Assembly: GCA_016210125.1 (NCBI GenBank)
Contig: JACQUS010000198.1
Span: forward strand, 1 to 5,936
DNA: 5,936 nucleotides
Reading direction: 5' to 3'
Source: Chloroflexota bacterium
GTDB taxonomy: Bacteria > Chloroflexota > UBA6077 > FW602-bin22 > JACQUS01
Below are positions 1 to 5,840 of this stretch, one piece after another. A model generated the notes under the pieces. The model was not told where the DNA came from, did no database searches, and was given only the letters and a program-made list of their open reading frames with translations. Position 1 is the stretch's first letter. Each line of letters starts with the position of its first letter. Made by a program: the position numbers and the translations under genes.

Positions 1-70
1 CGCGCGCTCCCAGGTAGAGGAGCAGGCCGACTTCATCGCCGGCAAGCTCGCAGAGCTCGGGATCATCTAG
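1..70 (+). CDS. mraZ: MraZ, C-terminal end (partial, 5' end outside the window)
   Basis: Only the last 22 codons are present, in the frame that ends with TAG at 68-70. They read as a charged helix, VEEQADFIAGKLAELGII, after a few residues. This resembles the C-terminal helix of MraZ proteins, which typically end in an (A)E.LAELGI-like stretch. MraZ is a ring-forming DNA-binding protein of the AbrB-like fold that normally regulates the dcw operon from its first position. The immediate downstream neighbour is rsmH, which is the standard mraZ-rsmH order and strongly supports the call. The DNA-binding part and any MraZ boxes lie upstream of the window, so function cannot be judged here. Identification rests on a short tail plus synteny. 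Confidence 0.72.
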   Translation, partial: ARSQVEEQADFIAGKLAELGII

Positions 71-73
71 GTG

Positions 74-122
74 GTCAGCGATCAGCCGTCAGCAATCAGC
101 CGTCAGCAATGAGCGCGCAGCG
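74..122 (+). repeat. Heptanucleotide tandem repeat, consensus RTCAGCN
   Basis: Five consecutive 7-nt units cover 74-108: GTCAGCG, ATCAGCC, GTCAGCA, ATCAGCC, GTCAGCA. The 14-nt unit at 81-94 is repeated exactly at 95-108. The periodicity continues degenerately through ATGAGCG (109-115) and CGCAGCG (116-122). The array fills most of the spacer between mraZ and rsmH and abuts the first in-frame ATG of rsmH (109). It looks like a slippage-prone short tandem repeat rather than a CRISPR or a protein-binding palindrome, because the units have no spacers and no dyad symmetry. No function is evident. Confidence 0.85.
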
Positions 123-159
123 CTCGGTGAGCCGTGATCCAACGATGACGATGGTGGCG

Positions 160-1101
160 ATGGCAGCCCACGTGCACGAGCACACGCCGGTTCTTTTAGG
201 CGAGACGCTGGTGCTGCTGAACGTCCGCGCCGGAGGGCGGTATGTGGACGCGACGGTCGGTGGCGGCGGCCACGCCGAAGCTATCCTCTCGGCCAGCGCA
301 CGGGAGGGCCAGCTTCTGGGCCTCGACCGCGACCCAACGACGCTCGACGCAGCGCGCGCCCGACTGTCGCCCTTCGGCGAGCGCGTCTGTCTCGTGCACG
401 CCAGCTTCGCCACCCTGGCGCGCCTGGCGCGCACCCACGGCTTCGATCCCTGCGACGGCATCTTGTTCGATCTTGGACTCTCCAGCCTGCAGCTCGCCGA
501 CGCCGAGCGCGGGTTCAGCGTGCACGCCGACGCTCCGCTCGACCTGCGCTTCGACCCGAGCAGCGGCCCGACGGCCGCTGATCTCATCGCCACGCTGCCC
601 GAGGACGAGCTAGCACGGATGATCTGGCGCTACGGGGAGGAGCCGCGCGCCCGGGCCATCGCCCGCGCGCTGGTGCGTGCGCGCGCTCGCCGGCCGCTGC
701 GGGCGGCGCGCGAGGTGGCGCAGGTCGTCGCCGAGGCCAGCGGCTACCACGGCGGCCGCACCCACCCGGCGACGCGTACCTTCCAGGCGCTGCGCATCGC
801 CGTGAACGACGAGCTCGCGGCCATCGAGGCCGCGCTGCCGCAGGCGGTCGACATCCTGGCGCCCGGCGGGCGACTCGTGGTCATCGCCTTTCATTCGCTG
901 GAGGACCGCTTGGTGAAGCGCTTTCTGCACGCCCAGGCGCATCCCTGCATCTGTCCACCGCGCCTCCCGGCGTGCGTCTGCGGCCGACAGTCGCGGCTGC
1001 GCATCCTGACGCCGAAGGCCGTGCGGCCCTTGGCCGAGGAGCTGGCGCGCAATCCGCGCAGCCGCAGCGCGCGCCTGCGGGCCGCCGAGCGGCTACCGTG
1101 A
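160..1101 (+). CDS. rsmH: 16S rRNA (cytosine(1402)-N(4))-methyltransferase RsmH
   Basis: Cytoplasmic SAM-dependent enzyme that N4-methylates C1402 of 16S rRNA in the decoding centre. From the chosen ATG the protein has 313 residues, the usual family length. Visible family blocks are HTPVLLGE near the N-terminus; DATVGGGGH at 30-38, the SAM-binding glycine loop; a following LDRDP (acidic D56); FDLGLSSLQL with D104 and Q111; and AERGFS. Further on are THPATRTFQALRIAVNDEL, AFHSLEDRLVKRF, a cysteine pair block (C263, C265, C272, C274) and the C-terminal NPRSRSARLRAAER. The open frame extends upstream with ATGs at 109, 145 and 151. I prefer 160 because it leaves the usual short lead before HTPVLL and avoids the repeat-derived codons at 109. 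No start has a clean Shine-Dalgarno, so the start is uncertain. The TGA at 1099-1101 overlaps the next gene's ATG. Confidence 0.96.
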   Translation: MAAHVHEHTPVLLGETLVLLNVRAGGRYVDATVGGGGHAEAILSASAREGQLLGLDRDPTTLDAARARLSPFGERVCLVHASFATLARLARTHGFDPCDGILFDLGLSSLQLADAERGFSVHADAPLDLRFDPSSGPTAADLIATLPEDELARMIWRYGEEPRARAIARALVRARARRPLRAAREVAQVVAEASGYHGGRTHPATRTFQALRIAVNDELAAIEAALPQAVDILAPGGRLVVIAFHSLEDRLVKRFLHAQAHPCICPPRLPACVCGRQSRLRILTPKAVRPLAEELARNPRSRSARLRAAERLP

Positions 1102-1529
1102 TGACGAGGGGACAGGTGGCGCGCTCGGCGCGCATCGTCGTCGTCGGCTCGCAGCGCGCCGCGGCCGGGCTGGGCCGGCGGCGGCTCCTGCTGATCTGCG
1201 TGCTCCTGCTGGCGCTGGCGGCGCTCGGATACGTCCGCCAGGCGAGCCTCGTGGCCGCTGCCGGCTACGACGTGCAGGAGCTCCAGGCCATCCGCCAGCG
1301 GCGGCTGGCGACCATCGAGCAGCTTCGCTTCCAGCTTGCCGAGATGCGCGCGCTCGACCGCGTGGCACGTGAGGCCGAGCGCCGCGGGCTGGCGGCAGCG
1401 GAGGAGATCGTCTACGTGCGCTTCGCCGCGCCGCTGCGATCGCCGGCCGTGGCGACGCCGGCCGCAGCGCCGAATGTGCCGGCGGCGGCGAGCGTACTCG
1501 ACGACCTGCGGCGGTTGCTGCGACCCTAG
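1101..1529 (+). CDS. ftsL: FtsL-like cell division protein (bitopic membrane, coiled coil)
   Basis: A 142-residue predicted single-pass membrane protein in the FtsL position between rsmH and ftsI. Its order is a basic cytoplasmic N-terminus (RRR at 26-28), a hydrophobic segment at about 29-45 (LLLICVLLLALAALGYV), a heptad-like charged helix at about 57-85, then RVAREAERRGLAAAEEIVYV at 87-106, the conserved end region of FtsL/DivIC-type proteins. A low-complexity Ala/Pro/Val linker and a short amphipathic tail (LDDLRRLLRP) follow. FtsL proteins bind FtsB/DivIC and FtsQ/DivIB at the septum and activate FtsWI. FtsL diverges strongly in sequence, so the call rests on architecture and synteny. ATG 1101 overlaps the rsmH stop (TGATG), implying coupled translation. 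GTG 1098 is an in-frame alternative. FtsB or DivIC is the main other possibility. Confidence 0.82.
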   Translation: MTRGQVARSARIVVVGSQRAAAGLGRRRLLLICVLLLALAALGYVRQASLVAAAGYDVQELQAIRQRRLATIEQLRFQLAEMRALDRVAREAERRGLAAAEEIVYVRFAAPLRSPAVATPAAAPNVPAAASVLDDLRRLLRP

Positions 1530-1532
1530 CGC

Positions 1533-1538
1533 GAGGAG
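1533..1538 (+). promoter_or_regulatory. Ribosome binding site of ftsI
   Basis: GAGGAG lies 8 nt before GTG 1547 in the 17-nt gap after the ftsL-like gene. The spacing supports GTG 1547 as the start. The adjacent GTG 1550 would differ by one residue only and cannot be excluded. Confidence 0.7.
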
Positions 1539-1546
1539 CACGAGGG

Positions 1547-3268
1547 GTGGTGGAAGACAAGGGGCGGCGCTGGCGGCTGCTCGCCGTGCTCGGCGTCTGT
1601 GCCGTCGGCGCGATCCTCGTCGTGGCTAAGCTGTTCTACGTGCAGGTCGTGCGCCAGGATTACTACCGCGACCTCGCGCTCCAGGAGCACTGGCAGAAGC
1701 AGGTCGTGCCCGCGCGGCGGGGGACGATCCGCGCGGCCGACGGCCAGCCGCTCGCCCTCAGCGTCGGCTACGAGACGCTCTATGCAGTGCCCCAACGCAT
1801 CGCCAACGCGCAGGCTTTCGCAGAGCGGCTCGCGCCCGTGATCGGCGAGGCTCCGGCGCTGCTAGCGGAGCGTCTGCGGGCCGGCGGCGACCAGCCGGTG
1901 GCCATCAGAAGCGGCCTGCCGGTCGACATCGCGGAGCGGGTGCGCGCCCTGCGGCTGGACGGCCTGATGCTGCGACCGCAGCCGGCGCGCCAGTATCCCG
2001 AGGCGCCACTGGCCGCGCAGCTCCTGGGCTTCGTCGGACGGGATCACCAGGGCCTGGCAGGTCTCGAGGCGTCGCAGGACCGGACGCTGGCGGGCGAGCC
2101 TGGCGTTGTCTACGCCGAGCGGGACACCGGCGGCGAGGAGATCGCGCTCGGCCGGCGCGTCTCGCAGCCGGCGATGGACGGCGCGGACCTCGTCCTAACC
2201 ATCGACCGCTTCGCCCAGCGCGTCGTCGAGAACGAGCTCGACGCTGTGATGGAGAAGCACCGCCCGGCCAACGCGACGATCGTCGTGATGCAGCCGCGCA
2301 CGGGCGGCATCCTGGCGATGGCCAGCCGCCCGAGCTACGACCCGCGCGACCCCGAGCTCCTCGTGCGCACCGACACCGCGCTCTTCCGCGTGCCCGAGGT
2401 CGTCGACGTCTACGAGCCGGGCTCGGTCTTCAAGGTCATAACGATGTCGGCCGGCATCGACAGCGGCGTCGTCACGCCGGACACGACGATCAACGATCCG
2501 GGCTATTTCACGTACGGCGGCATCACCGTACGCAACTGGGATGGCGGCGCTCTGGGCACTATAACGTTGCGCGTTGGACTGGCGCGCTCCAACAACGTGG
2601 CGCTGGCGAACGTGAGCACGCGGCTGGGCGCCGAGCGCTTCTACCGCTACCTCCAGGCCTTCGGCATTGGCCGGCCGACCGGCGTGGACCTGCCCGGCGA
2701 CGCGTCGGGCATCCTGCGCACGCCGGGCGGCGGCTCGCTGTGGAGTCAGGGCGATCTGGCGACCAACGCGTTCGGCCAAGGCGTGGCCGTCAGCTCGCTG
2801 CAGCTTGCCGCGGCCGTCTCGGCCATCGCCAACGGCGGCGTGCTGCTGCGCCCGCAGATCATCCGCGAGGCCTGGGGGCCGCAGGGGCAGGAGGTGCGCA
2901 GGCCCGAGGTCGTTCGCCGCGTCATCTCCGAGGCCGCGGCGCGCACCGTCACCGACATGATGGTCTCGGTCGTCGAGATGAGCCCGTCCAAGCCGGCGGT
3001 CATCCAAGGCTACCGCGTCGCCGGCAAGACGGGGACCGCCGAGCTGCCGACGCCGCAGGGCTACTCGCGCGCGCAGACCATCGCTACGTTCGTCGGCTTT
3101 GTCCCCGCCGACGACCCGGCCTTCGTTGTGCTGGTCAAGGTCGACCGGCCACAGGATTCCCCCTGGGGCGAGATCGTCGCCGCGCCGATCTTCAAGCGCG
3201 TCGCCGTCGCGCTCCTGGCCCACTGGCGCATCCCGCCGAGCGAGCCGACGCCGGGAGGACGATCGTGA
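1547..3268 (+). CDS. ftsI: Division-specific peptidoglycan D,D-transpeptidase (class B PBP, FtsI/PBP3-like)
   Basis: A 573-residue class B penicillin-binding protein that crosslinks septal peptidoglycan together with the glycosyltransferase FtsW. A membrane anchor at about 8-28 (LLAVLGVCAVGAILVVAKLFY) is followed by the PBP dimerisation/pedestal domain. That domain carries PARRGTIRAADGQPLA and the block from RQYPEAPLAAQLLGFVG to GLAGLE. The transpeptidase domain runs from about 220 to 555 and has all three active-site motifs: SxxK at S293-V-F-K296, SxN at S348-N-N350 and K494-T-G-T497. The C-terminus has no PASTA repeats. Start GTG 1547 is backed by GAGGAG 8 nt upstream. The TGA overlaps the next gene's GTG. 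FtsI rather than the elongation-type PBP2 is inferred from its place after rsmH-ftsL. One oddity is that the usual RGxIxDR pedestal motif reads RGTIRAA. Confidence 0.95.
   Translation: MVEDKGRRWRLLAVLGVCAVGAILVVAKLFYVQVVRQDYYRDLALQEHWQKQVVPARRGTIRAADGQPLALSVGYETLYAVPQRIANAQAFAERLAPVIGEAPALLAERLRAGGDQPVAIRSGLPVDIAERVRALRLDGLMLRPQPARQYPEAPLAAQLLGFVGRDHQGLAGLEASQDRTLAGEPGVVYAERDTGGEEIALGRRVSQPAMDGADLVLTIDRFAQRVVENELDAVMEKHRPANATIVVMQPRTGGILAMASRPSYDPRDPELLVRTDTALFRVPEVVDVYEPGSVFKVITMSAGIDSGVVTPDTTINDPGYFTYGGITVRNWDGGALGTITLRVGLARSNNVALANVSTRLGAERFYRYLQAFGIGRPTGVDLPGDASGILRTPGGGSLWSQGDLATNAFGQGVAVSSLQLAAAVSAIANGGVLLRPQIIREAWGPQGQEVRRPEVVRRVISEAAARTVTDMMVSVVEMSPSKPAVIQGYRVAGKTGTAELPTPQGYSRAQTIATFVGFVPADDPAFVVLVKVDRPQDSPWGEIVAAPIFKRVAVALLAHWRIPPSEPTPGGRS
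3253..3258 (+). promoter_or_regulatory. Ribosome binding site deciding the start of the 54-codon gene
   Basis: GGGAGG inside the last codons of ftsI, 6 nt before GTG 3265. It is one of the clearest Shine-Dalgarno sequences in the window. Together with the GTGA overlap it argues that the small open frame that follows is translated. Confidence 0.75.
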
Positions 3269-3429
3269 TCATTCGCCAGCGTGGCAGCTTCCTGGACCCC
3301 TTGCTCCTCGAGTACGTGCTGCCAGTGCTCTGGCGGCGCGGCGCGTTCTGGCGTTATGTTTTACGCTGGTGGAACTACGAGATCGACACGCCGCCACGGC
3401 CGGCGCGCCCTGTTCGGGTCAAGTCTTAG
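3265..3429 (+). CDS. Small basic, aromatic-rich protein of unknown function between ftsI and murF
   Basis: A 54-residue product, not recognised as any family. It starts at GTG 3265, which overlaps the ftsI stop (GTGA), with GGGAGG 6 nt upstream. The frame remains open upstream inside ftsI, but the Shine-Dalgarno and overlap fix this start. Nine of 54 residues are aromatic, including four Trp (W23, W29, W35, W36). Ten Arg/Lys against four acidic residues give a net charge of about +6. A hydrophobic stretch at about 9-22 (FLDPLLLEYVLPVL) is too short and interrupted for a confident transmembrane helix. The region at 23-38 (WRRGAFWRYVLRWWNY) looks like an interfacial amphipathic helix, and the tail is Pro/Arg-rich. 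43 of 54 codons end in G or C, in keeping with real coding, though TTA and several T-ending codons are present. It occupies the usual murE position. A membrane-peripheral divisome or cell-wall accessory role is a guess. It is not a murE remnant by any motif I can see. Confidence 0.7.
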   Translation: MIIRQRGSFLDPLLLEYVLPVLWRRGAFWRYVLRWWNYEIDTPPRPARPVRVKS

Positions 3430-3473
3430 GCAACATCAGCACGGCTGCGATATTGTCATGGTAAGCGACCAGA

Positions 3474-3478
3474 GGGAG
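3474..3478 (+). promoter_or_regulatory. Probable ribosome binding site of murF
   Basis: GGGAG within AGAGGGAG, 10 nt before GTG 3489. It supports this GTG as the murF start. The 59-nt gap that contains it (3430-3488) holds no other gene and no convincing promoter. Confidence 0.5.
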
Positions 3479-3488
3479 CGAAGTTGGC

Positions 3489-4868
3489 GTGACGAACGGG
3501 CTGACCCTCGCCACGGTGCGCGCGGCGCTACCGGACGCCGAGGTCTGGCCGCCCGACGCCCCGGCCCTGGCGATCGCCGCGGTGACGCACGACTCGCGGC
3601 TGGCCACACCGGGCGCGCTGTTCGTCGCCCTGCGCGGGGCGCGCGACGGCCACACCTTCATCGCCGACGCCGTGGCCCGCGGCGCGGTCGCCGCGCTCGG
3701 CGAGCGGCCGCTCGCCGAGGTAGACGCGCCGGGGCTGCGGGCCTACGTGCGCGTGCCCGACGCGCTCGCCGGGCTCCAGCGGCTGGCGGCGCACTGGCGC
3801 GCCGGCCTGTCGGCCGCGGTCGTCGGCGTCACCGGCAGCGTCGGCAAGACCTCGACGAAAGACCTGATCGCCCACGTCCTCGGACGCCGCTGGGCGGTGC
3901 TGCGCAGCTCCGGCAACTACAACAACGAGATCGGGCTGCCGCTCACGCTCTTGGCGCTGCGCGCCGAGCACCGCGTCGCCGTCCTGGAGATGGGCATGTA
4001 CGCCGCCGGCGAGATCGCGCTGCTCTGCGCGCTGGCGCGGCCCACCATCGGCGTGGTTACCAACGTCGGGCCGGTGCACATGGAGCGCCTGGGCTCGCTG
4101 GAGGCCATCGCCGCGGCTAAGGCCGAGCTGGTCGAGGCGCTGCCATCCGACGGCCAGGCGATCCTCAACGGCGACGACGAGCGCGTCCGCGCCATGGCCG
4201 GCCGGACGGCGGCGCGCGTCCTCACCTACGGCCGCGGCTCGACCTGCGACGTGCGCCTGGTCGAGGTCGTGACCCACGGCCTCGACGGGCTGGGGCTACG
4301 GATCGAGATGCCGGCCGGCCGGCTCGACGTGCGCACGCCGCTGGCCGGCGCGCACCACGCCTACACGGTCGGGGCGGCGACGGCGACTGCGCTGGCGCTG
4401 GGCATGCAGCTAGCCGAGATCGGCGCCGCGCTGGACAGCGCGCCGGCGACGCTGCGGCTTACGACGCATCGCCTGCCGGGTGGCGCGCTCGTCCTTGACG
4501 ACACGTACAATGCCAGCCCGGCCTCGGTGCTGGCGGCGCTCGACCTGCTGGCGACCTGCACGGGCCGGCGGGTGGCCATCCTGGGTGACATGTTCGAGCT
4601 TGGCGAGGCGGAGGAGCTGGGCCACCGCGCTGTCGGCCGCCGCGCCGCCGCCGTGGTCGACGAGCTGTGGGCCGTCGGCGAGCGGGCGCGCTGGATCACC
4701 GAGGAGGCCAGGGCACACGGCCTGGGCGCCGTGCACCTCTGCGCAGCGAAGGCCGAGGTCGACTATGTCCCGCGCCCGGGCGACGCCGTGCTGCTCAAGG
4801 CGTCGCGCGGCATGCGCTTCGAGGAGCTGGTCGAGCGCCTGCTCGCGGTGGGAGCGCAGGCCCGATGA
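3489..4868 (+). CDS. murF: UDP-N-acetylmuramoyl-tripeptide--D-alanyl-D-alanine ligase MurF
   Basis: Cytoplasmic Mur ligase that uses ATP to add D-Ala-D-Ala to UDP-MurNAc-tripeptide, giving the pentapeptide precursor. The 459 residues match the family length. The N-terminal domain shows VTHDSRLATPGALFVALRG and DGHTFIADA. The central ATPase domain has the P-loop T115-G-S-V-G-K120-T-S, then GNYNNEIGLPLTLL, which is characteristic of MurF. Next come LEMGMYAAGEIALL, TNVGPVHMERLGS and a KAELV segment. The C-terminal domain contains LDDTYNASPASVLAAL (D337-D338-T-Y-N341) and AILGDMFELGE. GNYNNEIG and DDTYNA(S/N)P favour MurF over MurC, MurD or MurE. Start GTG 3489 has GGGAG 10 nt upstream and gives a normal N-terminus. 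The TGA overlaps the mraY ATG. Unusually, murE is not immediately upstream. Confidence 0.96.
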   Translation: MTNGLTLATVRAALPDAEVWPPDAPALAIAAVTHDSRLATPGALFVALRGARDGHTFIADAVARGAVAALGERPLAEVDAPGLRAYVRVPDALAGLQRLAAHWRAGLSAAVVGVTGSVGKTSTKDLIAHVLGRRWAVLRSSGNYNNEIGLPLTLLALRAEHRVAVLEMGMYAAGEIALLCALARPTIGVVTNVGPVHMERLGSLEAIAAAKAELVEALPSDGQAILNGDDERVRAMAGRTAARVLTYGRGSTCDVRLVEVVTHGLDGLGLRIEMPAGRLDVRTPLAGAHHAYTVGAATATALALGMQLAEIGAALDSAPATLRLTTHRLPGGALVLDDTYNASPASVLAALDLLATCTGRRVAILGDMFELGEAEELGHRAVGRRAAAVVDELWAVGERARWITEEARAHGLGAVHLCAAKAEVDYVPRPGDAVLLKASRGMRFEELVERLLAVGAQAR

Positions 4869-5824
4869 GCGCCGCGCTCGCCCTGGCCAGTGGCCTGCTG
4901 AGCTTCGCCGTGGCGCTGGCCTGGGCGCCGTGGCTCATCGGCACGCTGCGGCGGCTGCGCGTGGGCAAGCAGATTCGCCTCGAAGGCCCGAGCAGCCACG
5001 CGGCCAAGGCCGGCACGCCGACCATGGGCGGCTGGCTCTTCGTCGCCACGACCGCCGTGCTGGCGCTGCTGCTCGTCGGGGGCGACCCGGGAGTGCGCTT
5101 CGCCGTGGCAGCGATGCTGGCCTTCGCCCTGCTCGGCGCGCTCGACGACCTGGCCAACGTGCGCAGCCGGAGCGGCCTCGGCTTCCGTGTGCGGGCGAAG
5201 GTCGCCGTCCACACGGCCGTCGGCTTGATTCTGGCGGCTGCGCTTGCCCTCGCCGGCGGCGCGCCGGCGCTGCGGCTGCCCGGCGGCGCGGCGTTCGACC
5301 TGGGCTGGTGGTTTGTGCCGTTGGGCGGGCTGGCGCTCTTCGCCACGACGGCGGCGGTCAACGAGACCGATGGCCTCGACGGCCTGGCCGGTGGCTGCGC
5401 CGTGCTGGCGCTGGTGGCCTTGGCTGCGCTCACGCTGGGCAGCGGCCAGCCGGCGCTGGCCACGCTCTGCGCGCTGGGCGCCGGCGCGACCCTGGCCTTC
5501 CTCTGGCACAACGTCCACCCGGCTACGGTGTTCATGGGCGATACTGGGGCGCTCGGGCTGGGTGCGCTGCTCGCCGCGGTGGCCTTGGCCAGCGGCTGGC
5601 TGGTGCTCCTGCCAGTCGTCGGCGTCGTCTTCGTCGCCGAGACCGCATCGGTGCTCCTGCAGGTGGCGTATTTCAAGCTCACGCGCGGCCGGCGGCTCTT
5701 CCTTATGAGCCCGCTGCACCACCACTGCGAGCTGAGCGGTTGGCCGGAGGTGCGGGTCGTCCAGCGCTTCTGGATCGTCGCCGCCGCCGGTGGGCTAGCC
5801 GGCGTGGCCTTGGGGCAGCTCTGA
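4865..5824 (+). CDS. mraY: Phospho-N-acetylmuramoyl-pentapeptide-transferase MraY
   Basis: Polytopic inner-membrane enzyme that transfers phospho-MurNAc-pentapeptide from UDP to undecaprenyl phosphate, forming lipid I. It has 319 residues, at the short end of the family, with about ten hydrophobic segments. Signatures in order are KAGTPTMGG near the N-terminus, the Mg-binding ALDDLAN (D94-D95), and NETDGLDGLAGG at 166-177. These are followed by NVHPATVFMGDTGALGLG with D226, FVAETASVLLQVAYFK, and MSPLHHHCELSGW with the histidine triplet H285-H287. The ATG at 4865 overlaps the murF stop (ATGA), and GGGAG at 4850-4854 lies 10 nt upstream, so the start is well supported despite an open frame further upstream. 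Two oddities are HHHC where HHHFE is usual, and NETDG where NLTDG is usual. Both keep the catalytic acidic residues and histidines. Confidence 0.96.
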   Translation: MSAALALASGLLSFAVALAWAPWLIGTLRRLRVGKQIRLEGPSSHAAKAGTPTMGGWLFVATTAVLALLLVGGDPGVRFAVAAMLAFALLGALDDLANVRSRSGLGFRVRAKVAVHTAVGLILAAALALAGGAPALRLPGGAAFDLGWWFVPLGGLALFATTAAVNETDGLDGLAGGCAVLALVALAALTLGSGQPALATLCALGAGATLAFLWHNVHPATVFMGDTGALGLGALLAAVALASGWLVLLPVVGVVFVAETASVLLQVAYFKLTRGRRLFLMSPLHHHCELSGWPEVRVVQRFWIVAAAGGLAGVALGQL

Positions 5825-5840
5825 TGAGCAATAGCTGCGG

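Noticed and set aside
74..122. CRISPR-like or operator-like array between mraZ and rsmH
   Set aside because: The repeat unit is only 7 nt, contiguous and without spacers or dyad symmetry, so it is a simple tandem repeat.
2195..3223. 342-codon open frame on the - strand inside ftsI
   Set aside because: It lies wholly opposite a well-supported PBP, and its product is Arg/Ala/Asp/His low-complexity without a family motif. This is a typical antisense shadow in high-GC DNA.
3426..3456. Possible promoter before murF (TATTGT at 3451-3456 as a -10)
   Set aside because: With a 17-nt spacer the -35 position reads AGGCAA. The better TTAGGC needs a 19-nt spacer. The match is too weak to claim in isolation.
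3281..4120. 279-codon + strand frame overlapping the small gene and murF
   Set aside because: It translates to Arg/Gly/Ala-rich low-complexity sequence out of frame with MurF. The ATG at 3458 in this frame has no supporting Shine-Dalgarno at normal spacing.
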